Made by a program: the position numbers and the translations under genes. 64,000 nucleotides of DNA, taken from positions 1 to 64,000 of the forward strand of contig JAJZSY010000003.1 of NCBI GenBank assembly GCA_021849425.1. The letters are read 5' to 3'. Shown piece after piece: positions 13,271 to 21,616 of this stretch (within the stretch, counting starts at the first letter, position 1; each line of letters begins with the position of its first letter). The notes beneath the pieces were generated by a model. That model saw nothing but the letters and a program-made list of their open reading frames with translations. It did no database searches and was not told the origin of the DNA. The DNA comes from Pseudomonadota bacterium. GTDB lineage: Bacteria; Pseudomonadota; Alphaproteobacteria; Acetobacterales; Acetobacteraceae.

Positions 13271-14596
13271 ATGACCCAGCCCGCGCCGCGCTCGAACGAG
13301 CCGCTGATCCATCACTGGATGCCGTTCACCGCCAACCGCCAGTTCCATGACGCGCCGCGAATCATCGCCCGCGCCGAGGGTGTGCATTACTGGAACACCG
13401 CGGGGGAAAAACTGCTCGATGCGGTCTCCGGCCTTTACACCACGCCGGCCGGGCATGGCCGGCGCGAAATCCGCGATGCGGTGGCGCGGCAGCTTGAAGA
13501 ACTTGACTACGCGCCGGCCTTCCAGTTCGGCGTCCCCGGCTCGTTCCGTCTGGCCAACGAGCTGGCGCAGATGCTGCCCGCCGGGCTGAACCGGGTCTTC
13601 TTCGCCGGCTCGGGGTCGGAAGCGGTCGAATCCGCCCTCAAGGTCGCGATCCAGTATCATCGCGTGCGCGGCCAGGGGCAGCGTCAGCGCTTCGTCGGCC
13701 GGGCGCGCGGCTATCATGGGGTCAATTTCGCCGGCTGGTCGGTCGGCGGCATGGTCAAGAACCGCGAGGCATTCGGTCTCGGCCTCCCGGGTGTCGCCCA
13801 CATGCGCCACACGCATATCCCCGAAAACCGCTTCCAGATGGGCCAGGGCGAGCATGGCGGCGTCGATCTGGCCGACGACCTGCAGCGCCTGATCGACCTG
13901 CATGGCGCGGACACCATCGCCGCCTGCATCGTCGAGCCGATCGCGGGATCGACGGGCGTTCTGGTGCCGCCGAAGGGCTATCTGGAGCGGCTGCGCGAGA
14001 TCTGCACCAGGCACGGCATCCTGCTGATCTTCGACGAGGTGATCTGCGGCTTCGGGCGCACCGGCGCGCCCTTCGCGGCGGATGCGTTCGGCGTGGTGCC
14101 GGACATGCTGACCATGGCCAAGGCGATCACCAACGGCAACATCCCGATGGCCGCCGTCGCCGTGCGGGAAGACGTCCAGCAGGCGATTCTCGACGCCGCC
14201 GGGCCGGACGCGGTGGAGTTCTTCCACGGTTACACCTATTCGGCGCATCCGGTGGCCTGCGCCGCCGCGCTGGCGACGCTGCGGATCTACCGCGAGGACG
14301 ACCTGTTCGCCCGCGCCGCGGCACTGGCGCCGAAATTCCTCGAACGCATCGCCTCGCTCCGCGACCTGCCGATCGTCACCGACACCCGCGGTTTCGGCCT
14401 GCTCGGCGCGGTCGATCTCGCGCCCGAGGGCGGGCCGGGCAAGCGCGGCTTCGCCGTGCTGCGCCGCGCCTTCGAACAGGGTCTGGTGCTGCGGGTCGCC
14501 GGCGATACGGCGATCTTCGCCCCGCTCTTCATCACCACCGACGACCAGCTCGACGAGATGTTCGACAAGCTGCGCAAGGTGCTGGCCACGGTCTGA
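13271..14596 (+). CDS. Class III omega-amino acid:pyruvate aminotransferase
   Basis: This 441-residue PLP enzyme is of the beta-alanine/omega-amino acid:pyruvate transaminase type. Visible features are HHWMPFTANRQF at the N-terminus, the cofactor site FFAGSGSEAVESALK, the PLP aspartate in LLIFDEVICGFGRTG (D255) and the Schiff-base lysine K284 in MAKAITNGN. AAGGA lies 8 nt before the ATG. The next gene, 37 bp downstream, is an aldehyde dehydrogenase, so together they probably convert an omega-amino acid to the semialdehyde and then the acid (for example beta-alanine or GABA catabolism). That pairing is inference. Confidence 0.92.
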   Translation: MTQPAPRSNEPLIHHWMPFTANRQFHDAPRIIARAEGVHYWNTAGEKLLDAVSGLYTTPAGHGRREIRDAVARQLEELDYAPAFQFGVPGSFRLANELAQMLPAGLNRVFFAGSGSEAVESALKVAIQYHRVRGQGQRQRFVGRARGYHGVNFAGWSVGGMVKNREAFGLGLPGVAHMRHTHIPENRFQMGQGEHGGVDLADDLQRLIDLHGADTIAACIVEPIAGSTGVLVPPKGYLERLREICTRHGILLIFDEVICGFGRTGAPFAADAFGVVPDMLTMAKAITNGNIPMAAVAVREDVQQAILDAAGPDAVEFFHGYTYSAHPVACAAALATLRIYREDDLFARAAALAPKFLERIASLRDLPIVTDTRGFGLLGAVDLAPEGGPGKRGFAVLRRAFEQGLVLRVAGDTAIFAPLFITTDDQLDEMFDKLRKVLATV

Positions 14597-14633
14597 CCCG
14601 GCGGCCAGCCAGTACACGGAGACAGGATCAGAG

Positions 14634-16064
14634 ATGTACAAGGACGTTTTGCTGCATATCGGCGGGGAATGGACGAAATCCGCCTCGGGCCGCACGCTCG
14701 ACGTGATCAACCCGGCCACCGAGGAGGTCATCGGCACCGCCGCCCATGCCGGGCGCGCGGATCTCGACGCCGCGATCGAGGCGGCCGAGACCGGCTACGC
14801 GACCTGGCGGGCGACGCCGGCATTCCAGCGCGCGGCACTGCTGCGCAAGGCCGCCGAGCTGATCCGCGCGCGGATCCCCGAAATCGCAACGATCATGACG
14901 ATGGAACAGGGCAAGCCGCTCGCCGAGGCGAAGGGCGAGACCACCGTCGCCGCCGACGTGATCGACTGGTTCGCCGAAGAGGCGAAGCGCACCTATGGCC
15001 GGGTGATCCCGGCGCGCGCGGCGGGCGTCTACCAGCTCGTGGTCAAGGAGCCGGTCGGCATCGTCGCCGCCTTCACGCCGTGGAACTTCCCGATCAACCA
15101 GGCGGTGCGCAAGGTCTCCGCCGCGCTGGCCGCCGGCTGCGCGGTGATCCTGAAGGGGCCGGAGGAAACGCCGGGCGCCTGCGCCGAGCTGGTGCGCGCC
15201 TTCGCCGATGCCGGGCTGCCGCCGGGCGTGCTCAACCTCGTCTACGGCGTGCCGGCGGAGATTTCCGAATACCTGATCCCGCACCGCGCCGTCCGGAAGA
15301 TCTCCTTCACCGGTTCGACCGCGGTGGGCAAGCACCTCGCCGCCCTTGCCGGGGCGCACATGAAGCGGGCGACGATGGAACTCGGCGGCCACGCGCCGGC
15401 GATCGTCTTCGAGGACGCCGATCTCGACGCGGCGGCGAAGATCCTCGCCGCCAACAAGTTCCGCAATGCCGGCCAGGTCTGCGTCGCGCCGACGCGCTTC
15501 CTCGTGCAGGAGAGCGTCTATGACGGGTTCATGGAGCGCTTCCTCGGCGCCGTCCGCAAGATCAAGGTCGGCAACGGGCTCGAGGAGGGCACGACGATGG
15601 GGCCGCTGGCCAACGAGCGCCGCATCCCGGCGATCGAGGGCTTCATCGCCGACGCCACGAAGCACGGCGCGAAGGTGGCCGAAGGCGGCGAGCGGATCGG
15701 CAACAAGGGGTATTTCTTCCAGCCCACCGTGCTGACCGACATTCCCACCACGGCGCGGGTGATGAACGAGGAACCGTTCGGCCCGCTCGCGCTGGTCAAC
15801 CGGTTCTCGACCTTCGAGGACGCCGTGGCCGAAGCCAACCGGCTGGAATACGGCCTGGCCTCCTATGCCTATTCGCGATCGGCCAAAACGGTGACGGCGC
15901 TGGGCGACCGCATCGAGGCCGGGATGATCTCGATCAACCATCACGGCATCGCCCTGCCCGAAACCCCGTTCGGCGGCATGAAGGACAGCGGCTATGGCTG
16001 GGAAGGCGGCGCCGAGGCGATCGAGGCCTATCTCGCCACCAAGTTCGTGACCCAGGCGTCGTAA
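14634..16064 (+). CDS. NAD(P)-dependent aldehyde dehydrogenase, succinate-semialdehyde type
   Basis: This 476-residue ALDH-superfamily enzyme has the oxyanion asparagine in FTPWNFPINQ (N151), the general base E249 in MELGGHAPAIVFEDADLD and the catalytic cysteine C283 in RNAGQVCVAPTRF. The sequence is closest in style to succinate-semialdehyde or alpha-ketoglutarate-semialdehyde dehydrogenases. A substrate in the same pathway as the upstream omega-transaminase is likely. The stop codon lies inside the first copy of a 24-bp tandem repeat, so the C-terminal TS-stop is followed by two further in-frame copies of the same stop context. Confidence 0.94.
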   Translation: MYKDVLLHIGGEWTKSASGRTLDVINPATEEVIGTAAHAGRADLDAAIEAAETGYATWRATPAFQRAALLRKAAELIRARIPEIATIMTMEQGKPLAEAKGETTVAADVIDWFAEEAKRTYGRVIPARAAGVYQLVVKEPVGIVAAFTPWNFPINQAVRKVSAALAAGCAVILKGPEETPGACAELVRAFADAGLPPGVLNLVYGVPAEISEYLIPHRAVRKISFTGSTAVGKHLAALAGAHMKRATMELGGHAPAIVFEDADLDAAAKILAANKFRNAGQVCVAPTRFLVQESVYDGFMERFLGAVRKIKVGNGLEEGTTMGPLANERRIPAIEGFIADATKHGAKVAEGGERIGNKGYFFQPTVLTDIPTTARVMNEEPFGPLALVNRFSTFEDAVAEANRLEYGLASYAYSRSAKTVTALGDRIEAGMISINHHGIALPETPFGGMKDSGYGWEGGAEAIEAYLATKFVTQAS

Positions 16065-16118
16065 GACGCCAGAACAACAACGTCGTAAGACGCCAGAACA
16101 AAAGCGTCGTAAGACGCC
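16057..16118. repeat. 24-bp tandem repeat, three copies, containing the ALDH stop codon
   Basis: The core CGTCGTAAGACGCC occurs at 16057, 16081 and 16105, a spacing of exactly 24 bp, with AGAACAA linkers. Each core is a small hairpin (CGTC, GTAA loop, GACG), and the first copy extends to a 6-bp stem. Because 24 is a multiple of three, each copy repeats the TAA stop of the aldehyde dehydrogenase in the same frame. The array fills almost the whole gap between this gene and the convergent S49 peptidase gene. Confidence 0.9.
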
Positions 16119-16134
16119 GAACCCACCGGGGCGC

Positions 16135-16932
16135 TCAGCCGAGTTTCGGCGTGAGCGCCTCGGCCTCCATCGCGTTGGCGAGTTCGATCAGGCTGGACCG
16201 GCCGACCAGCCGCAGCAGCGAGAATTTCCGCTTCGGGCCGAGAAAGACCGGCTTCGCCCGCGCGCCGCAGCGCCCGGCGATCAGGCCGCGCACATCGCCG
16301 AACCCGTCAATCAGACCGCGTGCCTTCGCCGCGCTACCCAGCATGTAGGAGCCGTCGAACACCGTGTCGTCGCCTTTCAGGGCAGCGCCGCGGCGCTCGC
16401 GCACCCACGCCTTGAACGCCGCGTGAATGTCGTCGAGCAGCGCCTGGTTGAATGCGGCGTCTCCCGGCCGTTCGGGCGAGAACGGGTCGTTGCGCAGCTT
16501 GTTGGCGCCGGCGGTGACGATGCGGCGCTCGATGCCGAAGCGGCGGATCAGGTCATGCACGCCGAAGCCGCCGCCGACCACCCCGATCGAGCCGACGATG
16601 GACATCGGGTTGGCGAAAATCTCATCGCCCGCGCAGGCGATCCAGTAGCCACCCGAGGCGCCGACATCGCCGATCACGGCAAGCACGCGCACGCCGGTCT
16701 CCTCGGCCTTGCGGCGGATATGGCGGCCAAGCAGGTCGGATTGGACCGGCGAGCCGCCGGGGCTCTCGATCGCGAGGATCAGCAGGTTCGAGCCACCCTT
16801 GGCGAGGTCGAACCCGCGATCGATGGCCGGCGCGAAACGTTCGAGATTGACGGCCCCCTCGCGCGGCGAAATCAGCCCGGCGAGCCGGATCACCGGCACC
16901 CGCGGGCGCGACCACGGCAAGCGGAACGTCAT
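16135..16932 (-). CDS. S49-family (SppA/SohB-like) serine peptidase
   Basis: This 265-residue protein has the S49 signal-peptide-peptidase fold. The catalytic serine is S93 in GDVGASGGYWIACAGD, and the general-base lysine is probably K145 in TAGANKLRNDPFS. IESPGGSPVQS is the oxyanion region and NPMSIVGSIGVVGG is also conserved. No membrane segment is visible, so it resembles the short single-domain class. It is probably cotranslated with the DUF1489 gene through an ATGA overlap. Confidence 0.92.
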   Translation of the reverse strand: MTFRLPWSRPRVPVIRLAGLISPREGAVNLERFAPAIDRGFDLAKGGSNLLILAIESPGGSPVQSDLLGRHIRRKAEETGVRVLAVIGDVGASGGYWIACAGDEIFANPMSIVGSIGVVGGGFGVHDLIRRFGIERRIVTAGANKLRNDPFSPERPGDAAFNQALLDDIHAAFKAWVRERRGAALKGDDTVFDGSYMLGSAAKARGLIDGFGDVRGLIAGRCGARAKPVFLGPKRKFSLLRLVGRSSLIELANAMEAEALTPKLG

Positions 16933-17354
16933 GGCAGCAGAGCCAGGGCGCGCAACTCGCGCCGCAGCGCCGGCGGCAGCGCCTCGATGCCGGAAATGCG
17001 GCCGCCCTCCGGCAGGTCGGCCGGTGCGTCGTCCGGCGCGAGATAGCGCCAGCCCTGGAAGGGCTTCATCGGCCGCGCCTCGACCCGGACGAGCGTGGGG
17101 TCGAGCACCAGGCCGGTACAGGTCGTGCCGTCATCCCAGACATCCTCGATGACGTCGAGCACGAGCTGGCGGACGAGAATGGCGCCGGTAATGACCCAGT
17201 AGATCGACCCGCCATCGGCGAGCTCCGCCGCGCGCTTGGGAAAGCTGCGGGTCTGGTGGCGCAGCGGCGGGTCGGCCGCGGCGCGGCGGCGCTGGATCTC
17301 GGCCAGATGGCCGGGATCCTTCACGCCGACCGCGAGCTTGACCAGATGGATCAA
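16929..17354 (-). CDS. DUF1489 family protein
   Basis: This 141-residue protein matches the alphaproteobacterial DUF1489 family from memory: MIHLVKLAVGV, an FPKRAAEL segment, GGSIYWVITGAILVRQ and MKPFQGWRYL. Function is unknown. It overlaps the molybdenum hydroxylase gene upstream (ATGA, 17351-17354) and the S49 peptidase downstream (ATGA, 16929-16932), so the three form one tight operon. Confidence 0.85.
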   Translation of the reverse strand: MIHLVKLAVGVKDPGHLAEIQRRRAAADPPLRHQTRSFPKRAAELADGGSIYWVITGAILVRQLVLDVIEDVWDDGTTCTGLVLDPTLVRVEARPMKPFQGWRYLAPDDAPADLPEGGRISGIEALPPALRRELRALALLP

Positions 17355-19663
17355 GCGGCCTGCCGCGCCGCGATCGCCTGCCAGACGCGCTCGGGCGTCG
17401 CCGGCATGTCGATCTCGCGGATGCCGTCCGCGGCGAGCGCGTCGATCACCGCGTTGATCAGCGCCGGCGGCGAACCGACCGCGCCGGCCTCGCCCGCGCC
17501 CTTCACGCCGAGCGGGTTGGAGGCGCAGGGCACCGAGACGAACTCCACCTCGATATCCGGCAGATCGTCGGCGCGGGGCAGCGCGTAGTCCATCAGGCTG
17601 CCGGCGACGAGCTGGCCCGACTCCGGATCATAGGCGGTGTTTTCCAGCAGCGCCTGCCCGAGCCCCTGGGCGACGCCGCCATGCACCTGCCCGCGCACGA
17701 TCATCGGGTTCACGATGGTGCCGACATCGTCGCACACGAGATAGCGCAGCACCGAGGTAACGCCGGTTTCCGGATCGATCTCGACCTCGGCGATATGGCA
17801 GCCGTTCGGGAAGGTGTGCTTCTCGATCTTGGCGATCTCGGCCGTATCGAGCGCGTTGCCCTGCTCGCCGTGCAGATCCGCCGCCAGCGTGACGACATCG
17901 ATCGCCCGGTCGGTGCCGACGATGCGGAACGCGCCGTCCTGGAACACGATGTCCGCCTCCGCCGCCTCCAGATGATCGGCCGCCGCCTTGCGACCCTTTT
18001 CAAGGATCGTCGCGGTGGTCAGCGCAATCGCCTGCCCCTCGGAATAGAGGCTGCGCGCGCCGCCGGTGCCGCCCCCCTGCGGGATCGTATCGGTATCGCC
18101 CTGGCGGACGCGGATCTTGTCCGGGTCGATGCCGAGCCGGTCGTTCACCAGCTGCACATAGGCGGTTTCATGGCCCTGCCCGGTGGACTGGGTGCCGACA
18201 TAGACATCGACATACCCATCCTTGGTGAAGCGGATCTCGGCGCGCTCCTCCGGCGCGCCGCCGGTCGCCTCGAGGTAGTAGGCCATGCCGATGCCGCGGC
18301 GCTTGCCGGCGGCGGCGGATTTCGCGCGGCGGGCGGGGAAGCCCTTCCAGTCGATCAGTCCGAGCGCATGGTCGAGCACCTTGTGGAAATCGCCCGAATC
18401 ATAGGTTTGCGCCATCGCGGTGGTGAAGGGCATGGCGCTCGCCGGCACCATGTTGAGGCGGCGCAGCTCGGCGCTGTCGATCCCGAGTTCGCGGGCGGCG
18501 GCGTCGATCAGCCGCTCGACGAGATAGTTGCTCTCCGGGCGGCCGGCGCCGCGATAGGCGTCGACCGGCACGGTGTTGGTGAACACGCCGAACACCCGCG
18601 CATGGATCGCCTTCATGCCATAGACGCTGGCCAGCACCTTGGTGCCCGCGAGGGTCGGGATGAAAGGGCCGAAATTCGAGAGATAGGCGCCCATGTTCGC
18701 CGTGTCGGTCACCCGCATCGCGGTGATCCGGTGATCGGCGTCGAGCGCCAGCTCGCCGAACGTGATGTGATCGCGGCCATGCGTGTCCGACAGGAACGCT
18801 TCGCTGCGCTCGGAGGTCCATTTCACCGGGCGGCCCAGCTTGCGGGCGGCGTGGCAGACCATGACATGCTCGGGATAGACGAACAGCTTCATGCCGAACC
18901 CGCCGCCGACATCCGGGGTGATGACCCGGAACTTCGCCGGCTCGACCTTGAAGACGGCGCCGGCGAGGCAGTCCTTCAGCAGCCAGCCGCCCTGGGTGTT
19001 GGTGGTCAGCGTCCAGCGGCCGGAGGCCGCGTCGAATTCGGCGCGGGCGGCGCGGGCCTCCAGCGAGTTGACGACGATGCGGTTGTTGACGATGCGCAGC
19101 TTCGTCACATGCGCGGCGGCGGCGAACAGCTCGTCCACCTTCGCGGCGTCGCCCACCGCCCAGTCGAACACGCGGTTGGCCGGCGCGTCGTCATGCACGC
19201 GCGGCGCGCTGTCCGACATCGCGCTGGCGAGATCGGTGATCGAGGCCTTCATGTCGTAGCGGACATCGACCAGCTCGGCGGCATCGCGCGCGGCCTGCGC
19301 GGTTTCGGCGACGATATAGACCACCGGCTCGCCGACATGGCGCACCGCGCCCACAGCGAGGGCCGGGCGATCCGCCTGGGCGCGCGGCGTGCCGTCCTGG
19401 TTCTTGATCGGCACCATGCAGGGAATCGGCGCGATGCCCTCGGCGGCGAGGTCCGCGCCGGTGACGACGGCAAGAACGCCCGGCACCGCGCGGGCAGCCT
19501 CGGTGTCGATCCCGGTGATCGTCGCGGCGGCGTGCGGCGAGCGCAGAACGTGAAGGTGGAGCACCCCCTCGCCCGGAACGTCGTCGGTATATTGGCCATC
19601 TCCGCGCAGCAGCCGCGAATCCTCGACGCGCTTGACCGGCTGGGCAAGACCGAATTTCACCAT
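17351..19663 (-). CDS. Xanthine dehydrogenase-family molybdopterin-binding large subunit
   Basis: This 770-residue protein has the aldehyde oxidase/xanthine dehydrogenase a/b hammerhead domain (about residues 20-130) followed by the Moco-binding domain. Segments include PDVGGGFGMKLFVYPEH, PVDAYRGAGRPESNYLVERL, STGQGHETAYVQLV, and C-terminal GVKGAGEAGAVGSPPALINA with the catalytic glutamate. AYRGAGRPE replaces the AYxCSFR loop of true CO dehydrogenase, so it is a CoxL-like form II or related hydroxylase. I chose ATG 19663 (MVKFGLAQPVKRVEDSRLL), behind a GAGG site. No FAD or 2Fe-2S subunit gene is adjacent. Confidence 0.93.
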   Translation of the reverse strand: MVKFGLAQPVKRVEDSRLLRGDGQYTDDVPGEGVLHLHVLRSPHAAATITGIDTEAARAVPGVLAVVTGADLAAEGIAPIPCMVPIKNQDGTPRAQADRPALAVGAVRHVGEPVVYIVAETAQAARDAAELVDVRYDMKASITDLASAMSDSAPRVHDDAPANRVFDWAVGDAAKVDELFAAAAHVTKLRIVNNRIVVNSLEARAARAEFDAASGRWTLTTNTQGGWLLKDCLAGAVFKVEPAKFRVITPDVGGGFGMKLFVYPEHVMVCHAARKLGRPVKWTSERSEAFLSDTHGRDHITFGELALDADHRITAMRVTDTANMGAYLSNFGPFIPTLAGTKVLASVYGMKAIHARVFGVFTNTVPVDAYRGAGRPESNYLVERLIDAAARELGIDSAELRRLNMVPASAMPFTTAMAQTYDSGDFHKVLDHALGLIDWKGFPARRAKSAAAGKRRGIGMAYYLEATGGAPEERAEIRFTKDGYVDVYVGTQSTGQGHETAYVQLVNDRLGIDPDKIRVRQGDTDTIPQGGGTGGARSLYSEGQAIALTTATILEKGRKAAADHLEAAEADIVFQDGAFRIVGTDRAIDVVTLAADLHGEQGNALDTAEIAKIEKHTFPNGCHIAEVEIDPETGVTSVLRYLVCDDVGTIVNPMIVRGQVHGGVAQGLGQALLENTAYDPESGQLVAGSLMDYALPRADDLPDIEVEFVSVPCASNPLGVKGAGEAGAVGSPPALINAVIDALAADGIREIDMPATPERVWQAIAARQAA

Positions 19664-19850
19664 GATCGATTCCTCATCTTCCAGTTGCTGACGGCGGCAG
19701 CAGCCCGCCTTCCCTGCGCTCAGGATATGGGGCGGTCGGGAAAATACAATACACCGGCACGGCAAGAGCGGTTTGCCGTCGGCGCGAAACCGACCATATG
19801 CAGGCGAGATAGTGAGTTCGGAGACCGGCCTCGGGCCGAAAGGAGCAGAC

Positions 19851-20513
19851 ATGCAGATCAACGCCGATCTTCGCCAGCCGGCACTCGTCGCATCGGAGGC
19901 GCTCGACTGGATCGCCTCGCCGATGGCCGGCGTCGAGCGCCGGATGCTGGAGCGCGACGGCGGCGAAGTGGCGCGGGCGACCTCGCTGGTGCGCTACGCG
20001 CCGGGTTCGGCCTTCAGTCCGCACAGGCATGACGAGGGCGAGGAATTCCTGGTGCTGGACGGCGTGTTCTCGGACGAGACCGGAGACTTCCCGCGCGGCC
20101 ATTACGTGCGCAATCCGCCTGGCTCGCGGCACACGCCCTCCAGCGCGCCGGGCGCGACCATCCTGGTGAAGCTGCGGCAGATGCCGCCGGAAGAGGCTGC
20201 CCCGGTGCGGATTGACACCACCGATCCCGGGCTCTGGCGCGAGCGCGCGGCCGGGTGGTCGGAGGCGCTGCTGTTCTCCGCCCCCTGGGAGCAGGTGGAC
20301 ATGATCCGCCTCGCCGCCGGCATCGAAACGGTGGAACAGGCCTATCCGCGCGGCGTCGAGATTTTCGTGGTCGAGGGGACGATCGCGCGGAATGGCGCCA
20401 CGCTTGGCGCCGGCACCTGGCTGCGGCTGCCCGCCGGCAGCCGGCTCGCGCTGTCCAGCGCCGACGGGGCGCTGCTCTACCGCAAGAGCGGCCATCTGCC
20501 GGCGGCAGCCTGA
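19851..20513 (+). CDS. ChrR-like double-cupin protein
   Basis: This 220-residue protein carries a metal-binding cupin signature in FSPHRHDEGEEFLVLDGVFSDE and RNPPGSRHTPSS, as in the C-terminal cupin of ChrR anti-sigma factors, followed by a second weaker cupin (GVEIFVVEGTIARNGATLGAGTWLRLPAGS). It lacks an N-terminal anti-sigma domain, and no ECF sigma gene is adjacent, so it is more likely a free cupin. The ATG at 19851 is supported by AGGAG 6 nt upstream. It is followed after 5 bp by a flavin amine oxidase. Confidence 0.82.
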   Translation: MQINADLRQPALVASEALDWIASPMAGVERRMLERDGGEVARATSLVRYAPGSAFSPHRHDEGEEFLVLDGVFSDETGDFPRGHYVRNPPGSRHTPSSAPGATILVKLRQMPPEEAAPVRIDTTDPGLWRERAAGWSEALLFSAPWEQVDMIRLAAGIETVEQAYPRGVEIFVVEGTIARNGATLGAGTWLRLPAGSRLALSSADGALLYRKSGHLPAAA

Positions 20514-20518
20514 CGCCG

Positions 20519-21616
20519 ATGCACGACCTGATCGTGGTCGGGGCGGGCCTCGCCGGGCTCGCCCTCGCGGCGCGGGCGCAGCAAGAGGGCCAGGAAGTCG
20601 CGGTGATCGAGGCGCGTTCGCGAATCGGCGGGCGCAGCCTCGCGCATCGCACCGAATCAGGCTGCTACGATCTCGGCCCGGCCTGGATCTGGCCTTCCAT
20701 GCAGCCGCGCGTCGCACGGGCCGCCGCCGCCTTCGGTCTGCGGCTGCATCGTCAGGCGGATGACGGCGGTTTCGTGTTTCAGGACACCGACGGCGCGGTC
20801 CAGCGCCTGCCCCACGGCTTCGCGCAGGAGCCGCCGAGCATGCGGATCGAGGGCGGAACCACCGCCCTCGCCGAAGGTTTCGCCGCCCGCCTCGCCCCCG
20901 GCACGATCCGGCTCGGCACCCGGGTCGAGCATCTGGTGCTGGCAGCGGACGCGGTCAGCGTCGCGGCCGGGGAAACACGGTTGCGGGCGCGGCGCGTGGC
21001 GCTGGCGCTGCCGCCGCGGCTGGCGGCGGCGATCGGGTTTGAACCCGCCCTGCCGGCTTCGGCGCTGCGGCAGCTTGAAGCGGTGCCAACCTGGATGGCC
21101 GGGCACGCCAAGGCGCTGGCGATCTATGACACGCCGGTCTGGCGCGCTTCCGGCCTGTCCGGCGGGGCCTTCAGCCGCTGCGGACCGCTGGGCGAGATAC
21201 ACGACGCCAGCCTGCCCGGCGCGGCGAGCGAGGCGGCGCTGTTCGGCTTCTTCGCCTGGCCGGCCGCGATGCGGGCAGCGCGCCGGGCGACACTGGAGGA
21301 TGCCGTGCGCGCCCAGCTCGCGGCGCTGTTCGGTCCGGCGGCAGGGTCGCCGCGCGCTCTGCTGATCCAGGACTGGTCGGCCGATGACCTGACCGCGACA
21401 CCCGCCGACGCCCCGCCGCTGGCCGGGCACCCGCCCTATGCGCCGCTCGCCCTGCCCGCGCCCTGGCACGGCCGCGTCCTGCTCTCAGGGTCGGAGAGCG
21501 CGCCGGAATTCGGCGGCTATCTCGAAGGCGCGCTCGCCGCCGCCGAGGCAGCCGCCGCCATGAATGCGCAACATGGCGGCGGCCTTCCCGCGGCGGGCGC
21601 GGCGGTCGGGCGTTAG
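20519..21616 (+). CDS. FAD-dependent amine oxidase-like oxidoreductase
   Basis: This 365-residue protein starts with a Rossmann FAD motif (DLIVVGAGLAGLALAARAQ), then the IEARSRIGGRS second FAD contact and YDLGPAWIWPS, characteristic of the flavin monoamine oxidase group. The C-terminal FAD closure LSGSESAPEFGGYLEGALAAAE is intact. Substrate unknown. It starts 5 bp after the cupin stop, so they are likely one operon. Its last 4 bases overlap the 3' end of the convergent permease gene. Confidence 0.88.
   Translation: MHDLIVVGAGLAGLALAARAQQEGQEVAVIEARSRIGGRSLAHRTESGCYDLGPAWIWPSMQPRVARAAAAFGLRLHRQADDGGFVFQDTDGAVQRLPHGFAQEPPSMRIEGGTTALAEGFAARLAPGTIRLGTRVEHLVLAADAVSVAAGETRLRARRVALALPPRLAAAIGFEPALPASALRQLEAVPTWMAGHAKALAIYDTPVWRASGLSGGAFSRCGPLGEIHDASLPGAASEAALFGFFAWPAAMRAARRATLEDAVRAQLAALFGPAAGSPRALLIQDWSADDLTATPADAPPLAGHPPYAPLALPAPWHGRVLLSGSESAPEFGGYLEGALAAAEAAAAMNAQHGGGLPAAGAAVGR

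Noticed and set aside
17681-20032. Plus-strand 783-codon frame antisense to the molybdenum hydroxylase gene
   Set aside because: Shadow frame with no recognisable motifs; the minus-strand gene has full family motifs.
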